A stretch of 64,000 nucleotides of DNA from Drosophila miranda. Lineage: Eukaryota > Arthropoda > Insecta > Diptera > Drosophilidae. Each line of letters starts with the position of its first letter. Within the stretch, counting starts at the first letter, position 1. Shown one piece after another: positions 48,301 to 60,700 of this stretch. Under the pieces are notes generated by a model. The model did not search any database. It saw only the letters and a list, made by a program, of their open reading frames with translations, and was not told the DNA's origin. Location of the stretch: positions 19,025,718-19,089,717 of the forward strand of contig NC_046673.1 in assembly GCF_003369915.1 (NCBI RefSeq), read 5' to 3'. The position numbers were made by a program, and so were the translations under genes.

Positions 48301-50251
48301 TTGTGATTTTGGCCATTTGGCAGTCGGTAAGTGGGTCAAATGCACGTGGCTAGACGGCCGATGAGTGTGACGTGTGAGTGCATAGGTGTGTGCTATAGTG
48401 TGTGTGTGTGTTTGAGTGTGGTGTGTGTTGTGTGACTACTTACCCAGAAGCGAGAGTACACCACAGGCAAGCCAGATTACAAAGCTAACTCCAACGGAAC
48501 CAGTACGAACCAGTAAACCGGAGGGAGACACAAATATTCCAGACCCTGTACGAAAGAGAAAGACAAAGACAAAGAGAGTGTAATGCAAAAGTTACCGTTG
48601 CATACGCTCCCGGCGAACAGCTGTTTGGCACGGGGGCCCCGCTCTCTTTGCTGGCAATGCAAGGGGAGCAGGGGGAGGAACGGCATAGACGTCATCAATG
48701 TGGGAGACCTCTGCCACGCGAGGCAGAGAGAGCGAGACTTTTGGAGAGTCGGCAAAAGCTCTATTTCCATCTCCACTGCCATCCAGGCGACGGAGAGCTT
48801 TATAATGGCAAAAACTGGTATTTTGTGGGGTAGGTACAACGGTAGTGGTGTGGCATGCCCCATTTGGTATTCGATATGCTGGAGGGGGGGCTGGCCCGGC
48901 TGTCCCTGTGCGTGCAGCAATTTAGTAACACAATTGCGTGACACAATTGGCGCCATTGCCTAAGGTCAAAGTGCACTAACAAAGAAGAATGGAGAATAAA
49001 GAAAGAGAACTCCATCCCAATACGAGTATTCGTGTCATAAAAATTTACTGTATTGCCACATTGCGTCACGCCCCCGCCGTACGTTCGTACGTACAGCAGA
49101 AAATCTCGTTAATCCGTAAAGCCCATCCCGCCGCCTCTCGCTGGTGTGTTGCCTGTTGCCGCTGCCGCTCCCGCTGACTCTCCCTGGCCTACCTAAGCGT
49201 AGGATTGCGTAGCCGACACCCACACCAGCACGCACAGCGCGTCAGACAACACATAGAGATCTATATAGCATACATGCACAGTACATATATATTCTATATG
49301 TACATACATATATCTAAATTTATGCGTACGTATTTTTGGCCCATGCGCTTGGAGGCGGCCAAAGCACAAATAAATAAATAACGAATGAACAAAAAATGTG
49401 CTTCAATAATTTTCACCGACTCCCCGAGAACGATAGAGAGGAAAATGTATTTAAAAAAAAAAGGAAAATAGAAGGCAGCACCAAAATCATTTGACACAAT
49501 CCAAGGAAAATGGCGTGTTGGGGCTTCGCACATTCGTGGCCTCAAGTTTAATGCATTTGTTTTGACGATGATTGGTCTTTGAGGAGGGACTTACCTATCA
49601 TAGTTCCGACAATTAAAGCCACCCCACTGAAGAGGCCCAGCCTGCAAAGGAGAAAATAATGACATTAGAAAGATAGTTGCAAGAGTTTCACTGAGTTAGG
49701 ATCACAGTTTAGGGAACTTTAAGTCTCTCTTTTCATCTGAGTTTTCTTGTGAACTAGTGGGACTTCCATCTAACAAAAATTAAACCTTGTCCAGGCTTAG
49801 GATTATTTATAGAAAACAAATATTGGTTCAAAAAGTTGTTCTTAAAAAAAAAACTAAAAAGTGGCTTCCACAAAGGTGAGATCTTCAGATTTCTCCATGC
49901 GAAACGCAAGTTTTCACTCGAAGGCTGATAAATAAGATCAATATTGTTAGATACCTCGTTAGAGCCGAGTGACTAGAGTAAACCATTCAATTGACAGCCG
50001 AGTGTTAACACCAAGTGGACTTTGGGCATGGGGTTGTGTGGGGCAAGTAAATAATGATCGATGGATAATGATCGCCTACCTTCTCTCGAGGTGAACAGCG
50101 TCGTTCTGCGTTGAGCCATTCCTCTCCAGCGGCTTCCGCATCCGCCCGGTCCCTGATGAGTCGGTCTCTGTCGCTTCGGGCCCTTCTGTCCCAAGAGTCC
50201 CATTGGCGCACATTGTCCCGTTGTTCGCTGCTTTTGTTGGCACATTATGTC
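45378..50251 (-). CDS. sbm: b(0,+)AT-like SLC7 amino-acid transporter, coding exons 2-9
   Basis: Exons on the minus strand: 50251-50080, 49641-49595, 48545-48444, 47445-47203, 47113-46615, 46549-46453, 45828-45510 and 45448-45378. With the upstream exon at 63267-63219 they sum to 1599 nt, 532 codons plus stop. This is a 12-span APC-superfamily light subunit. TM1 has the signature GTMIGSGIF (GSGIF at 90-94), followed by [19 protein letters not shown]. Cys189 in ECDPPRG sits where light chains form the disulphide with the glycoprotein heavy chain. Later motifs [47 protein letters not shown] and [11 protein letters not shown] match b(0,+)AT (SLC7A9) better than LAT1. It should exchange neutral and cationic amino acids at the plasma membrane. 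From memory, the best Drosophila match is sobremesa (CG9413). The N-terminal 74 residues are hydrophilic and poorly conserved. If exon 1 is wrong, translation could start at the in-frame ATG at 50213 (503 residues). Confidence 0.93.
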
Positions 50252-50986
50252 CTGTAAGGCACGTGTAGGGATCACCGATAGATAGGAGAAACAGATCAAA
50301 CACATGGATTAGCATTGGGTGTTAGCACGAGAACAAAAAGAAGTGATATGTACATGGGTACATCTATCATTCGCATCGAATCGTATCGTATCCAACACTC
50401 GTGTGTCGCAGATAAGCACTAGACATCGCGGCGAACTTGATAATTGCCAATTCGTCGCATCGCAACGTCTCCCCCCACCAACTGTCCCAAATACTGTATA
50501 TGTACGTATATATTCTTTTTTGGTAATAATATCATTGATAAAGACTCTCCCTCTCGCACAGAGAACAAACACACCTCTATTATCTGTTGTATTATTTTTG
50601 CATGCGTTTTTTTGCAAGCAAAATAGTTGTGATATTTTATCGCGCATGGCATGGACGGATAACAAGTTGCTAAAATTATTTCGCCGCGAATTTCAGCTCT
50701 CAGCGAATCGGCAGAATACGATGTGAAGTGTGGTAAAGGCGGCAGATGGATCGAGCGGGGAACGAGTACAAAAAAAAGAAGACCGTGAGGCGATGTGGGC
50801 GACTTATCGCAGGCGACTGTTCTTGTCCCAATTGGCGGCTGCGTCAAATAGTCCGGACCGTGAAAGCTTTTGCCAGCCGAGCAGCAGCGCCGAATGCCAC
50901 CCGAACGGCAGTCGAGGAACAAACGAGTGGGGTGCGGGTGCCCTAGGGATGCCAACGACAGACGACTCTCTTTCGCTTGCGCTCAC

Positions 50987-51110
50987 CGCTCGCTGCTTTC
51001 TCTCGTTTGTTTCGTTCCGTTTCGCTTCGTGTCGGCACTTGTTAGCTTTCGCCCGCTGTCTACGTGACACACTGTCCGACGCTACGCTCTGCCGCTGACT
51101 CGTCGTAGTA
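50987..51110 (-). promoter_or_regulatory. Possible alternative 5' exon of the transporter gene
   Basis: Minus-strand sequence with fly 5'-UTR-like A/C/G-rich composition (GAAACGGAACGAAACAAACG) ends in a donor-like GCGAGCG/GTGAGC at 50987. Spliced to 50251 it would give a transcript whose first ATG in the transporter frame is at 50213. This is an inference from composition and one splice signal. Confidence 0.3.
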
Positions 51111-52295
51111 TCTATAGAAGTCCTCTCCTCCTGACTGATTTATGCAATTTCTTATAACTTTGATATGGCTCTGATATTTTCGTTTGATTATAGAATTCAA
51201 TTTGTCAAGGTGAAGGCAGGCAGGCGGGCATTTAACCATAAAGCTTTTGATCCTCTCGTTTCTTATCTCTCTCTCTCTCGCTCTCTCTCTTTATATTTTC
51301 GTTGATTTTCTGCTAGGCTATTTATAATTTTTCCACATGAAAAACGAAAATAATTGAAACTGAATTTCGCTTGTCGACGTCAGAAGAAGGTTTCTTGTCC
51401 GCTGCTCAATTGAAACTACTGGCTGCAGCATCAATGGGTGGTACTCTAACCATAAGGGTTACGCCACTCTCTCTCTCTCTATCTGTCTCCAATTCTCACA
51501 CTCTTTCCCTTTGGATGTCTCTCTGGCAGTTTCATTCATGCGCCTCTCTCAATTAATTGTTTGTTGCGCATTTCATTTGGCTTAATTGGTTGCTTATTAA
51601 TAGAGAAGAAGATTGGTGGCTCGGCGGCCACCAGTCGAGTGGATTGGACTGGGTCATGTGCCGCCAGAGCGGCCGGTCATGGGCCCCCACATTGCCACGC
51701 GAAAGAGACTCCATTCGCAAGGCCCAATGGTCGGTTCAACTACGTCACCAGACGCGTCTCCTCTTACCCCAAGACAAGCGAATATTTCATCAGCCTATGT
51801 TGCACCAAGAAATCAAGAAAGTCTCATCACAAGACTTTCCCAAAATGATGTGCATTCTTCTCTTTCTCTTGCTATATCCGTCGGGATCTTCGCCTGGACT
51901 TGCCCCCAAAAAACAACCTCTAGAATATATGTAGTATCCAGATAACACACTCTAAAAATATTTCTAGTACGTATTTTCGTGTGTATTTCGGATACCCACG
52001 TCCACCCATCCACATCCCACAGATGTATAAATGAATAATCTATGGTGCACACAGATACAGATACAGATACAGATGCAGATACAGAGATAGTTGTTCACAT
52101 ATCTGATATAGCAGATATTCTGCTTAAAAACACAAATAAACGATTCTTTTTACCCTTCTAAATCTTCGTCTACTCGTACCGCTCTTTTCAATGTATTTTA
52201 CTTTATTTTTTGTTTTTTTTTTTTTTGTATTTCTTTTCTTCTGTCATAAAAGTCACGCGGCCCAAGAACATTTTGTTTTGTTGATCGACTTCTGG

Positions 52296-52321
52296 GGCAG
52301 GGCAGGGCAGGGCAGGGCAGG
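52296..52321. repeat. (GGCAG)n tandem repeat, 5 units
   Basis: Perfect five-base tandem array seen directly. Confidence 0.9.
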
Positions 52322-54449
52322 ACGGGGCATGGGTATGTACATTACTTTCAGATCTCTGCTAAGCTGGCAATTTATTGGATGCTCGTGTGGCCCGCACTGA
52401 TGAAAACGATGATGATGGTGATGAAGATGATGAGGATGAGAGGAAACAAGTGTTTCAGCTGCCACTTGCAGACGATCTATTGAGTAGCATCACTCAATGT
52501 GAGTCGTTCAAACAATCGATCCATCATGTGGCACATCCGTTCTGTTCATGGATAAGCCACCGCACTGCCAATCACTCTATAAATATGAATCTCCGGGGTC
52601 TTGGATTGCATTCTGTTAAATGGTTATCTGATTACGACACACGAGCCACTGGCGCTGGCGCTGGCCCTGGCACTGCCACTGCCACCGCCTCATATATCTC
52701 CCCGGCGGCACCAACCGAAGAGGAGCTCTGCTTGACATTAATGCTATTTTATTAAATGTGATTTCGATTCGTCTTGTCAGCCGCCCAACGCCCCAGGCAT
52801 TAGACCGGCGCTACAATGAGCCACAGCACATTCATTTTGATGTGGACCAATCCGCTCAAGGGGTACGTATGCCCCGCAAAGCACGTACACCTATCTATAT
52901 CTTGGATAGTATATATGTACTTGTTTGTCCAACTAACTGATTGACTCACCAACGCAAGACGCAGAAATATCTAGACGTCTGCATTGTCAAACACTGGCCA
53001 ATGGAAAACGGAGTGTAGGCGCGGACTAGGAAAGGTTTTGGCAGGGATCTGTAGAGTACAAGGGATCTTTGAGCTTAGGAACACAGTGAGAAAGGAATAT
53101 GACACTAAGAAACGATTAAGGCTTTTACTAAGAAAGGATTTAGATAGAGAGCACAAAGAAGGGACTTTCGTATAAGAAGGTGTCCTAAGAAAGTCTTTTG
53201 AGGGCGGACAAGTACTAGAAAAGGATGTAGGAGCTTACTAAGAACGAGTTTGGATTATTAGATCCCCCTTAAAAGAGGATATTGAATCCAAGAAGGGATT
53301 CCAAGGGAAAGATCAAACTGAAAAAGATAAGGAAAGAATTTTCAATGCAGAAAGGATTGAGAAGATTCTCAATCTATTAAGGAAGGACTCTGAATAGAGC
53401 CCCGCTTTGAGAAAGGACTCCGAATAAAGCCACGCACTTGGACCTGATTTTTCCATTCTATTTTCTCTAATGATATTCTGGCTTCGAGAACACTTTGAAC
53501 ACTGGATCTTGTTTTTGTCGCCTGATCTCTGTCCGTTAATTATTTAGACAAATTAATGCGGAAAAACAAACTGAAAGAACAAATACAAAACCATAAACAA
53601 GATATTACGCGTAGATAAGTGAGGGAGAGTCCGAGTATATACATACGATATAGTAGAGCGCCACTGGACACCGGCAAAAGCTAGAGCTAGAGGGTGGAAC
53701 GGTACGGCTGTGGGGGGCACCGGGTACGGTTACGGTTACTGGCACGGGTACGGGTACGGGCACGGGCTCGGGTACAGGTGCTGCGAGATACTGGTGTCTT
53801 TGAGTGGCGGCCACCGCCCCGGACTCCCCCGGACTCTCCCGGATCCAATCTATCCATGCTCCGGGGCCGCTGTGACGCAAAGAAGTCGTCGTCGTCGCCG
53901 CTGTCTGCGTTGGCGTTTGCCCCGACTGCGACGGCGACGGCGGCAGCGGCAGCGGCGCCATTAAATGAGTAATAATCACGCGCTACAATTTCTCACTCTC
54001 TCTGCCTTGTAGGCCCCCAATCTCCCGCTCTCTCCGCCTCGCACTCTCTTTTTTTGGGGCCCGGCAAAATGTAAATCTGAAATATTCAAAGCTCCCCCGT
54101 GTGGCAGCAGGATGGCGGTCCTGCGGCCAGCGGTGGGGCTGGGGGCATATTTTATGCATCTCAATTGGCGGGCAGCCAAATAAAAATGATTTTCTGATCT
54201 GCTGCCTTTTCTTCATCCTCCCCCACTGCTGCTGCTGCTGCCACTATTTGTTGTTTTTGGTAAATATTTTCAGTTAATTTTGTAGCGGGCGTCGCGTCAG
54301 AAAGATCGTTGGGGGCAAGGCCATCCCACCGACTAAGCAACACCCTTGCCATCGTCAACAGAATCGCCCAAGGAATGTGGTACAGGTAGAGCTCCACTCA
54401 TGGGAAGCTGGGAGATCGGCTGAAGGGAATTCTTTGGGCTCTGATCAGG

Positions 54450-54520
54450 CTATAAAATGAGTGCTTTATCGATAACTACTATCGACTATCATCGATATGT
54501 CGATTATAGATAATTATCGG
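54450..54520. promoter_or_regulatory. Intronic CGATA/TATCG cluster with TATA word
   Basis: TATCGATA at 54467-54474, then further TATCG, ATCGATAT, TCGAT and TATCG words within 50 bp. CTATAAAA lies just upstream (54450-54457), and a GTAAGT donor-like word at 54520. Could be a boundary element or a minor + strand promoter inside the intron. Confidence 0.4.
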
Positions 54521-55459
54521 TAAGTAAATAAGTGTGACTGTAATTCAATTGTTGCTGAAAGGTCCGATAAAGCTTGATTTTCAGAGATCATATTCGAAGA
54601 GGGGAAAGACTTCCACCCTAAAAAGCTTTCACTGTAGCTAAGGATCGTGCTTATTGGGCCGATTGTTCACATAGTAATTCTCTATTTCCTCTATTTCCTC
54701 TATCCCATCCTCTATGTCCTCTATGTCTCCTTCCGCTGCTGCTCTGCGACGCTGTCGCCGCCTCCGCTTGCGTCTCAATTCATTGAAATTATTATTTTGA
54801 ATGCCCCAAAAATTTAATTTAAATTATTTGTTTATTTATTTATTTGTGCTAAAACATTTTGTTCCTCTCATTTCTCTTTTTGCCTCTCATTTTGGCTGGC
54901 TGTTAATTGAACGGCACATGAAATGTTTCATCTGTTTCTGTCGCAGCTAAGTTTTGTGCTAATTATCTGTACTAAGTATTTTATAGAGATGTATCTGTAT
55001 GGAACGGATTGATGGATCGATTGATTGTCGGCGGGGCTACCCCTGACACTTGTCCATCCCTTAAGTGTTTGCCTAACCCTCGACCAAACACGCGAGGCCC
55101 AAAAAGTGTCCCAAAATAAATCACTCGCCCGCCTCTGAGGGCCTGTGGTGCTCGCGAGGAGTTCGCTTAATTGATTTGTTCTGTATCGATGGACACCAAA
55201 GTGTCCCCCCCCCCACCCCTGAAAGTGTCAATGGCCCTGCCCCAGTGCCAGACCATGTCCCATGTCCCATGTCCCGTGATGTCCCGAAACCGCAGAAAGT
55301 GAACTCAATTCTGCTCTGTGCCACATGTCATAACCAGCGCCTGGGTTTATGCGCAAGCCGTAGATCGCGTACTTCTCACGTCAGGGACACAGCTTAATGA
55401 CTCGCTTGTGGCCAGGCTATAACTATGTTGTCAACTGATTTTGCTCGTGGTCAGGTGTG

Positions 55460-55594
55460 AACCAGTTGAAAGCCAATTGAAACCTAATCTGTGACTCGTT
55501 CATTTAAATCATTAACTTTCGAGGAAAGCATTTAACCGAAACCGACTGTGAACCGGTTATGGGTGGATTTTGAACCGGTTTGCAACTGGTTTTT
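55460..55594. promoter_or_regulatory. Homotypic Grainyhead-like site cluster
   Basis: AACCAGTT (55460-55467), AACCGAAACCG (55534-55544), AACCGGTT (55551-55558), AACCGGTT (55573-55580) and AACTGGTTTTT (55584-55594) lie within 135 bp. AACCGGTT is the Grainyhead (CP2 family) consensus. Two perfect and two to three near-consensus sites suggest an epithelial enhancer in the transporter's first intron. Confidence 0.55.
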
Positions 55595-57711
55595 CGCCAC
55601 ACAGTAATTTTATATGCACATCTATCTGTTTTGCTTGTTTTTTGCACACTTCTTTTGGGATGGCTCGTGTTTTTTAGTTTTTTAGTGGCACTTTATTATA
55701 GGCTATGGCGTTGTAATTTATGTTCGACTTGCAACCCTTTTTAGATTCATCTTTGGGGTCTTATAATAGTCCAAGAATATCCCCATTTAAAACTAGTACA
55801 ATTTATAGGAATTTTCTTTGCTTTTCTTGACCTCCTTCGCTCTCTGTATCCCATTTATCTTCCAATCGCTATTCGCGTTTTCCCTTTGCGCATAAACATT
55901 TCAAATGTTTTTGCTCTCCAATTTGCGTCAGACATATACACCTTCTCTGGGCCCCTCCCTGCCCCTGCAGTCTCCTCTGATTTCCCGCCGCTTTTCTCTT
56001 TATTGGATGCTGTCGAAATGCTCTTTGTCCGTCTCTTAATTGAAATGTATCGTTTGTCGTCGAGACCTGCAGATCACTTGAGGCTCTTATTGATTGGAAC
56101 CCCTAAGCGGTGCAATCGACTAGAAGGGGCTTGAGAGTGGGAGTCAATGTCAAGGGCGTGCCCCTCGCGTGCATTTTTGGAATGCAAAATTCATGTGTGA
56201 AAGCGTCGAAGGGCCAGGGTAGGGGGTGCACTTTTATTTATGCATTTGCTTAACAGACAAAACCTGTAATTAATTTTTACTGTGTGTTCGCTGTGGCTGT
56301 GGCTCCTACGGTTATTATTTTTCATAATATTTGCGACACATACACAAAAAAAACCCCCTCCACCCTAATACCCATTTGGGTGCTAATTTATGGCAGAAAC
56401 GACCTTGACATTGTCACCAGCCAGGCGCGAAGGTCACCGACAAATGCCTCTGACTAGCAAGAACAATAGCCATAGGGACCCATAAAATAGGGAATCTTTC
56501 GGGTGGGATTAGGGGGCTCCGCAGATGGGCATCACATGCGTCAGAGGCCGGGAAAAGGGAAGCTGCCAAGTCCTTGAGTGCCTAGATTCTTGAATGCTTG
56601 TAGAGTTCTTCCATATTCCTGCTGCCCCCCTAGAAGCTTCTCCATTAGAATATATATACTAGATATATTTCTTCAAGCAGAAGCTTTCGTAGAATAGTGC
56701 GGACACAAACCGCTGTCGAAACAATCGGCACAGAAGAACGATGCTGGAAGAGATCTTGGATGGAAGAATACGTCCAGAGAAGGAGGCTTCCGTTTCTGGA
56801 GAATTCTCCATTCCCCATTGAAGGTTAATCAAGGACAGATCTTCTATATAGAGATTCAGATTCAGTAGAATTTTACCATATTGTTTGCTCACAGCCCTGG
56901 TCTGATAGTCTGAGTAAATGGTTTATGGGGGCTTATGAGATCTGATCTTATCAATCAGAAAACGTTTACAGAGGGCGTAGACTAGAGAGGGTATAGATTT
57001 GGAATCGTTGCTTATTCGAGGGAATAATATTTCTTGAAGTTTTAAAGAACTCTATTCCTAGGGGACTATGTTTTTTCTGGAAATCTTCCATGAATAGTGC
57101 CAAAAATGATAAGCCAGAGCCAAGGGGCCTTTTCTTTCAGTAAATCCAAAGTTCAACTGAAATATCCAACTAGCTTTCATCTGTAGTTCCATAGAAAACA
57201 TTGCACAACTATTATTTTTCTACAGCAAGCGGCCTCATGGACGGATAAACGATGACAAGCAATCGGATAAATGATATAAGATATGACTTGCGGTTTTACT
57301 TTTCAGATCGTAGAGAAAAAACGTTTCCCTATGGATTTCAACAAGTCTACAAAGAGTTGTGGTTTCCATAGTTCACAGAATATAACCTACCAATACACCA
57401 AAGACATTCAAATCGGATTACTTCAGAAGGCTTTTATTTCACTTATTGACAAGAAAGCCAACGGAGAGTCTCTTTGTATCGGATATCTTTCACTGGGATT
57501 GTTTGCTATTGTTTCTCGCTGGAAGATGATCTTTCCACGATTGGCTTTTGCTAATTTAAGTCTGTTTGTGCCTATATTTGTATCTGTATCTGTGGCTGTA
57601 TCTGTATCTGTTGGCATTTCAATTTAACTCAATTGATTTTCATTTGAATCTTGTGACGCGCTAAGCCCTCTGCCAGAGCTCTCAACGACGATGACGCTAA
57701 TGATCGACCAT

Positions 57712-57737
57712 AATAATAATAATAATAATAATAATAA
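57712..57737. repeat. (AAT)n microsatellite
   Basis: Uninterrupted trinucleotide array of about nine units. Confidence 0.95.
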
Positions 57738-60700
57738 TTACAAAGCTATAAATTCATTGGCGATTCATTCTGTATCCATCTCAAAGTCCCAAAGCAACTT
57801 GGGGCCCACAGAGATAATTGGAAGCCCGAGTGGAAAATGGAAAACCGAAATAGAAAATACACAAATACGGAAGGGAAATTGAAATTGAATCATTTGACGA
57901 CGATTAATTGGATGCGGGGAAGTATCTATTGGACTCTTAGTTCCAAAAATACGAACCAGCTGCTGCTTCCTCTGTCTCTTCCTCTTCCGCTGCTCATTCT
58001 GGGAAGACTTATCTTTTATGCATGATGGCAGCCCTGGCACATGGCCATGTGAGGCATGGAATTGAAAAACATCAGGCCGCCCCGAAAAAAAAAGTTCTTG
58101 GGCCTCATGCAAACTTAATAAATGTTCTGGGAAAGGGCGAAACGTAACACAGAACTGGTACGTGAAATTGGCTTTCCCTGGAAGAGAAAACGAACCCTGT
58201 TGCCAGGCAGGAAAAGGTGGGCAAAGGATAAAGGGAAAGGAGCAAAGCGTGGGCGAAAAGCCCAGCCAGACGAATGGAGGAGGCGCAACTTCGAGGCATT
58301 GAACTCGTGCTTTCATGCTGCTGCTGCTGCTGGCCCGGGGCCAGGCGCAACTCAAGTATTTGTAAGCGAGACAAGGACATGGAACACACACACACACACA
58401 GACTCACAGCGTGTGGGATACACACACACACACGCGGAGCGCGCGAGCCAGCGAGGGAAACTTTTTTCCATGTGGATGGGAAATGAATTTTAGAGGCTCG
58501 TCGTTTCGCTTGGCTTCTTCTTCTTATCCTGCTGCTTGTCCTTATTCGTCCTACACTCAGCCGAGAATGAGTCGATTGACTACGGGTCCAAGCGAACTCA
58601 GCCATGGATTGACCTAAAGCCTTGGCATTTCCAAATGATGAAACGATTGCATATCAATATGTAATGGGGCTCGCGGCACAACAGTTTCAAAGTGCCTCAA
58701 AGTGAAAATTACGCTTAATTTTCTCACAGAACTTCGGCTCTAAGTTGACCTAGAGAACCAGATAGAGATTGAGGGGTTTTTCTTATCGAAATATATTTGG
58801 AAACAGTTGGAAACACTATTCTAGTGCTTGCAATGGGAATTTCCGTAGTGGGCTGGCTCGGTTCTGAGTAATGGGGAAAAGAAGAATACATATTTTCCCT
58901 CTGGAGCTTGAGAACTTTGGATTATTGGCTTGAGGGAATCGTATTTGATGGAGTTTTTACTTGAAAGATTCTTAATCTTTAGCCAGTTCCAAGGAAGAGC
59001 ATCCACTGTCTTGTTTTCTCATCGAAATATGTATGAACATATTTGAATGGAGTAGAGCCGCCGCCATCGACGGCTGCTGCTGACATCCAAAGCGGTCACA
59101 CGTGTCGTTTAGTATCGGTGTGTGTATCTGTGGGGCACGCCCCTTGCTGGGCCACCTGTTTTCATGGCATGCGGCCTCTTGAAACCACCCAAAACACTTA
59201 CGCAATGTGGCAGCCGTCGAAGCCGGCTCCTTGTGACGTTGTCCGGTACGTATAGCGCACAGATACAGATACACAGATACATATATGTATATATCTATAT
59301 CTATATATAAAGTGTGGCAACCAAAAATAGAAGTAACGAGAGAGTAGCGTTATTCGGCAGAAAAGCTTTCGTCTGGGGCATGCGCTGTGCGGCATGTCCT
59401 TGCCAGGACACATCTCTCGCTGTCTCGCTGATAAGCGAAACACACATCTCGCAGGCTGCGTTATCGCTGCGCACTTTCACTGCCCCACTGCCCCATCCCC
59501 TATATTTACCACCCCCCCCTTGTGATTTTTCCCCTTGTGCGTTTTCCTGAGCGCCGCTTCCTACGCGCAAAAGTTTCTCGGTAAAATGGAAAACTCTTTG
59601 CGGATTGCCAAAAAGTCATAGCACACTTCTGGGCGCTGCGAAAAGGGTCGCCCCAAGGTCCTCGAGGCCATCCGGTTCGCTCGTAAAATGAATGACAAAG
59701 CCAAGGACAATGCGTAAGGACAATGGCGAATGTCTTGGGCCTGTCGCCCTGCCGGAATGAGCCAACCCCAAAACTAACTGCGACATTTGCTTAATTTTGT
59801 ACACAAGTTTCCGAGGGGAAGACAAGAGGCATCCGGACTGTACTTAGATGGGACTCTAAAGGGGGATTGTAAATACGACGCGGTGGCATCCATAGTGGCA
59901 TCTGATTGCACAAGCAACCGCAAGACCACAGAGCTCTCTATCTGTTTGAATGTTTGAATAAATGCATCATCAACAATCCGCATTTCCAGGCTAGAGAGAT
60001 CTCTATTAAGATCGCTATTATCTTTTAATCTCTATATAGACATCAAAGTATAACGTTTATACATCAAACTGTGGAGGGTATAGCCATTGAGGGATCAAAG
60101 CCACAAGAGTCTCAAGAGTACTCTAAGAGTGATCTCAGATCAAATGATCTTATGGCGAAAAGTCTGGGAAAAATCAAGTGATTGACTGATTAAACTAGTT
60201 CTGATTGAGGAATACTTGATGAATATATTTCTTTTAAGGAGCCGTGGGAAAAAAGCAACAGTAGTAGGGCAGAAAGAACAGAGGTACAAATCCAATATGA
60301 GAGCGAAATTGTGCGTGTGAGCAAGTCGCAATTGCGTTCATCTCAAGTTCTTGGTAGGCTTTTTGCATTTGGGGGTAAGGCAACAACAAATTGAACAAAT
60401 TGTATTTTTTACTATTCTAGGGCATCCTCTTTTGCAGCATTCGCTTGTGCGTGTCGAGTCCGAGCATCATGCGGGTGCGCTGCTTTAGAGCAATGAATAC
60501 CGCTGTGATTCCCGCTTAAGATGGAATCCCTTTCACCACCATTCCCCTCTATTTGCACTCGGTTATTTGTGCGCTTTCCTCCTTTGACTTCCACAACGCA
60601 TTTTCCTGACAAATTTTCCAGACAAATTATGTCAAGTGCAAATTGCAGCCATCCCCTAAATCGTACATCCACAAACAAAGAGCGACACTACCGCCCATGT

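Noticed and set aside
57765..58397. 210-residue minus-strand open frame
   Set aside because: Composition is cysteine/proline/serine-rich in the first half and reads through CA and CTG tracts; overlapping frames are also open; no domain, and no splice or promoter context. Treated as chance within the transporter intron.
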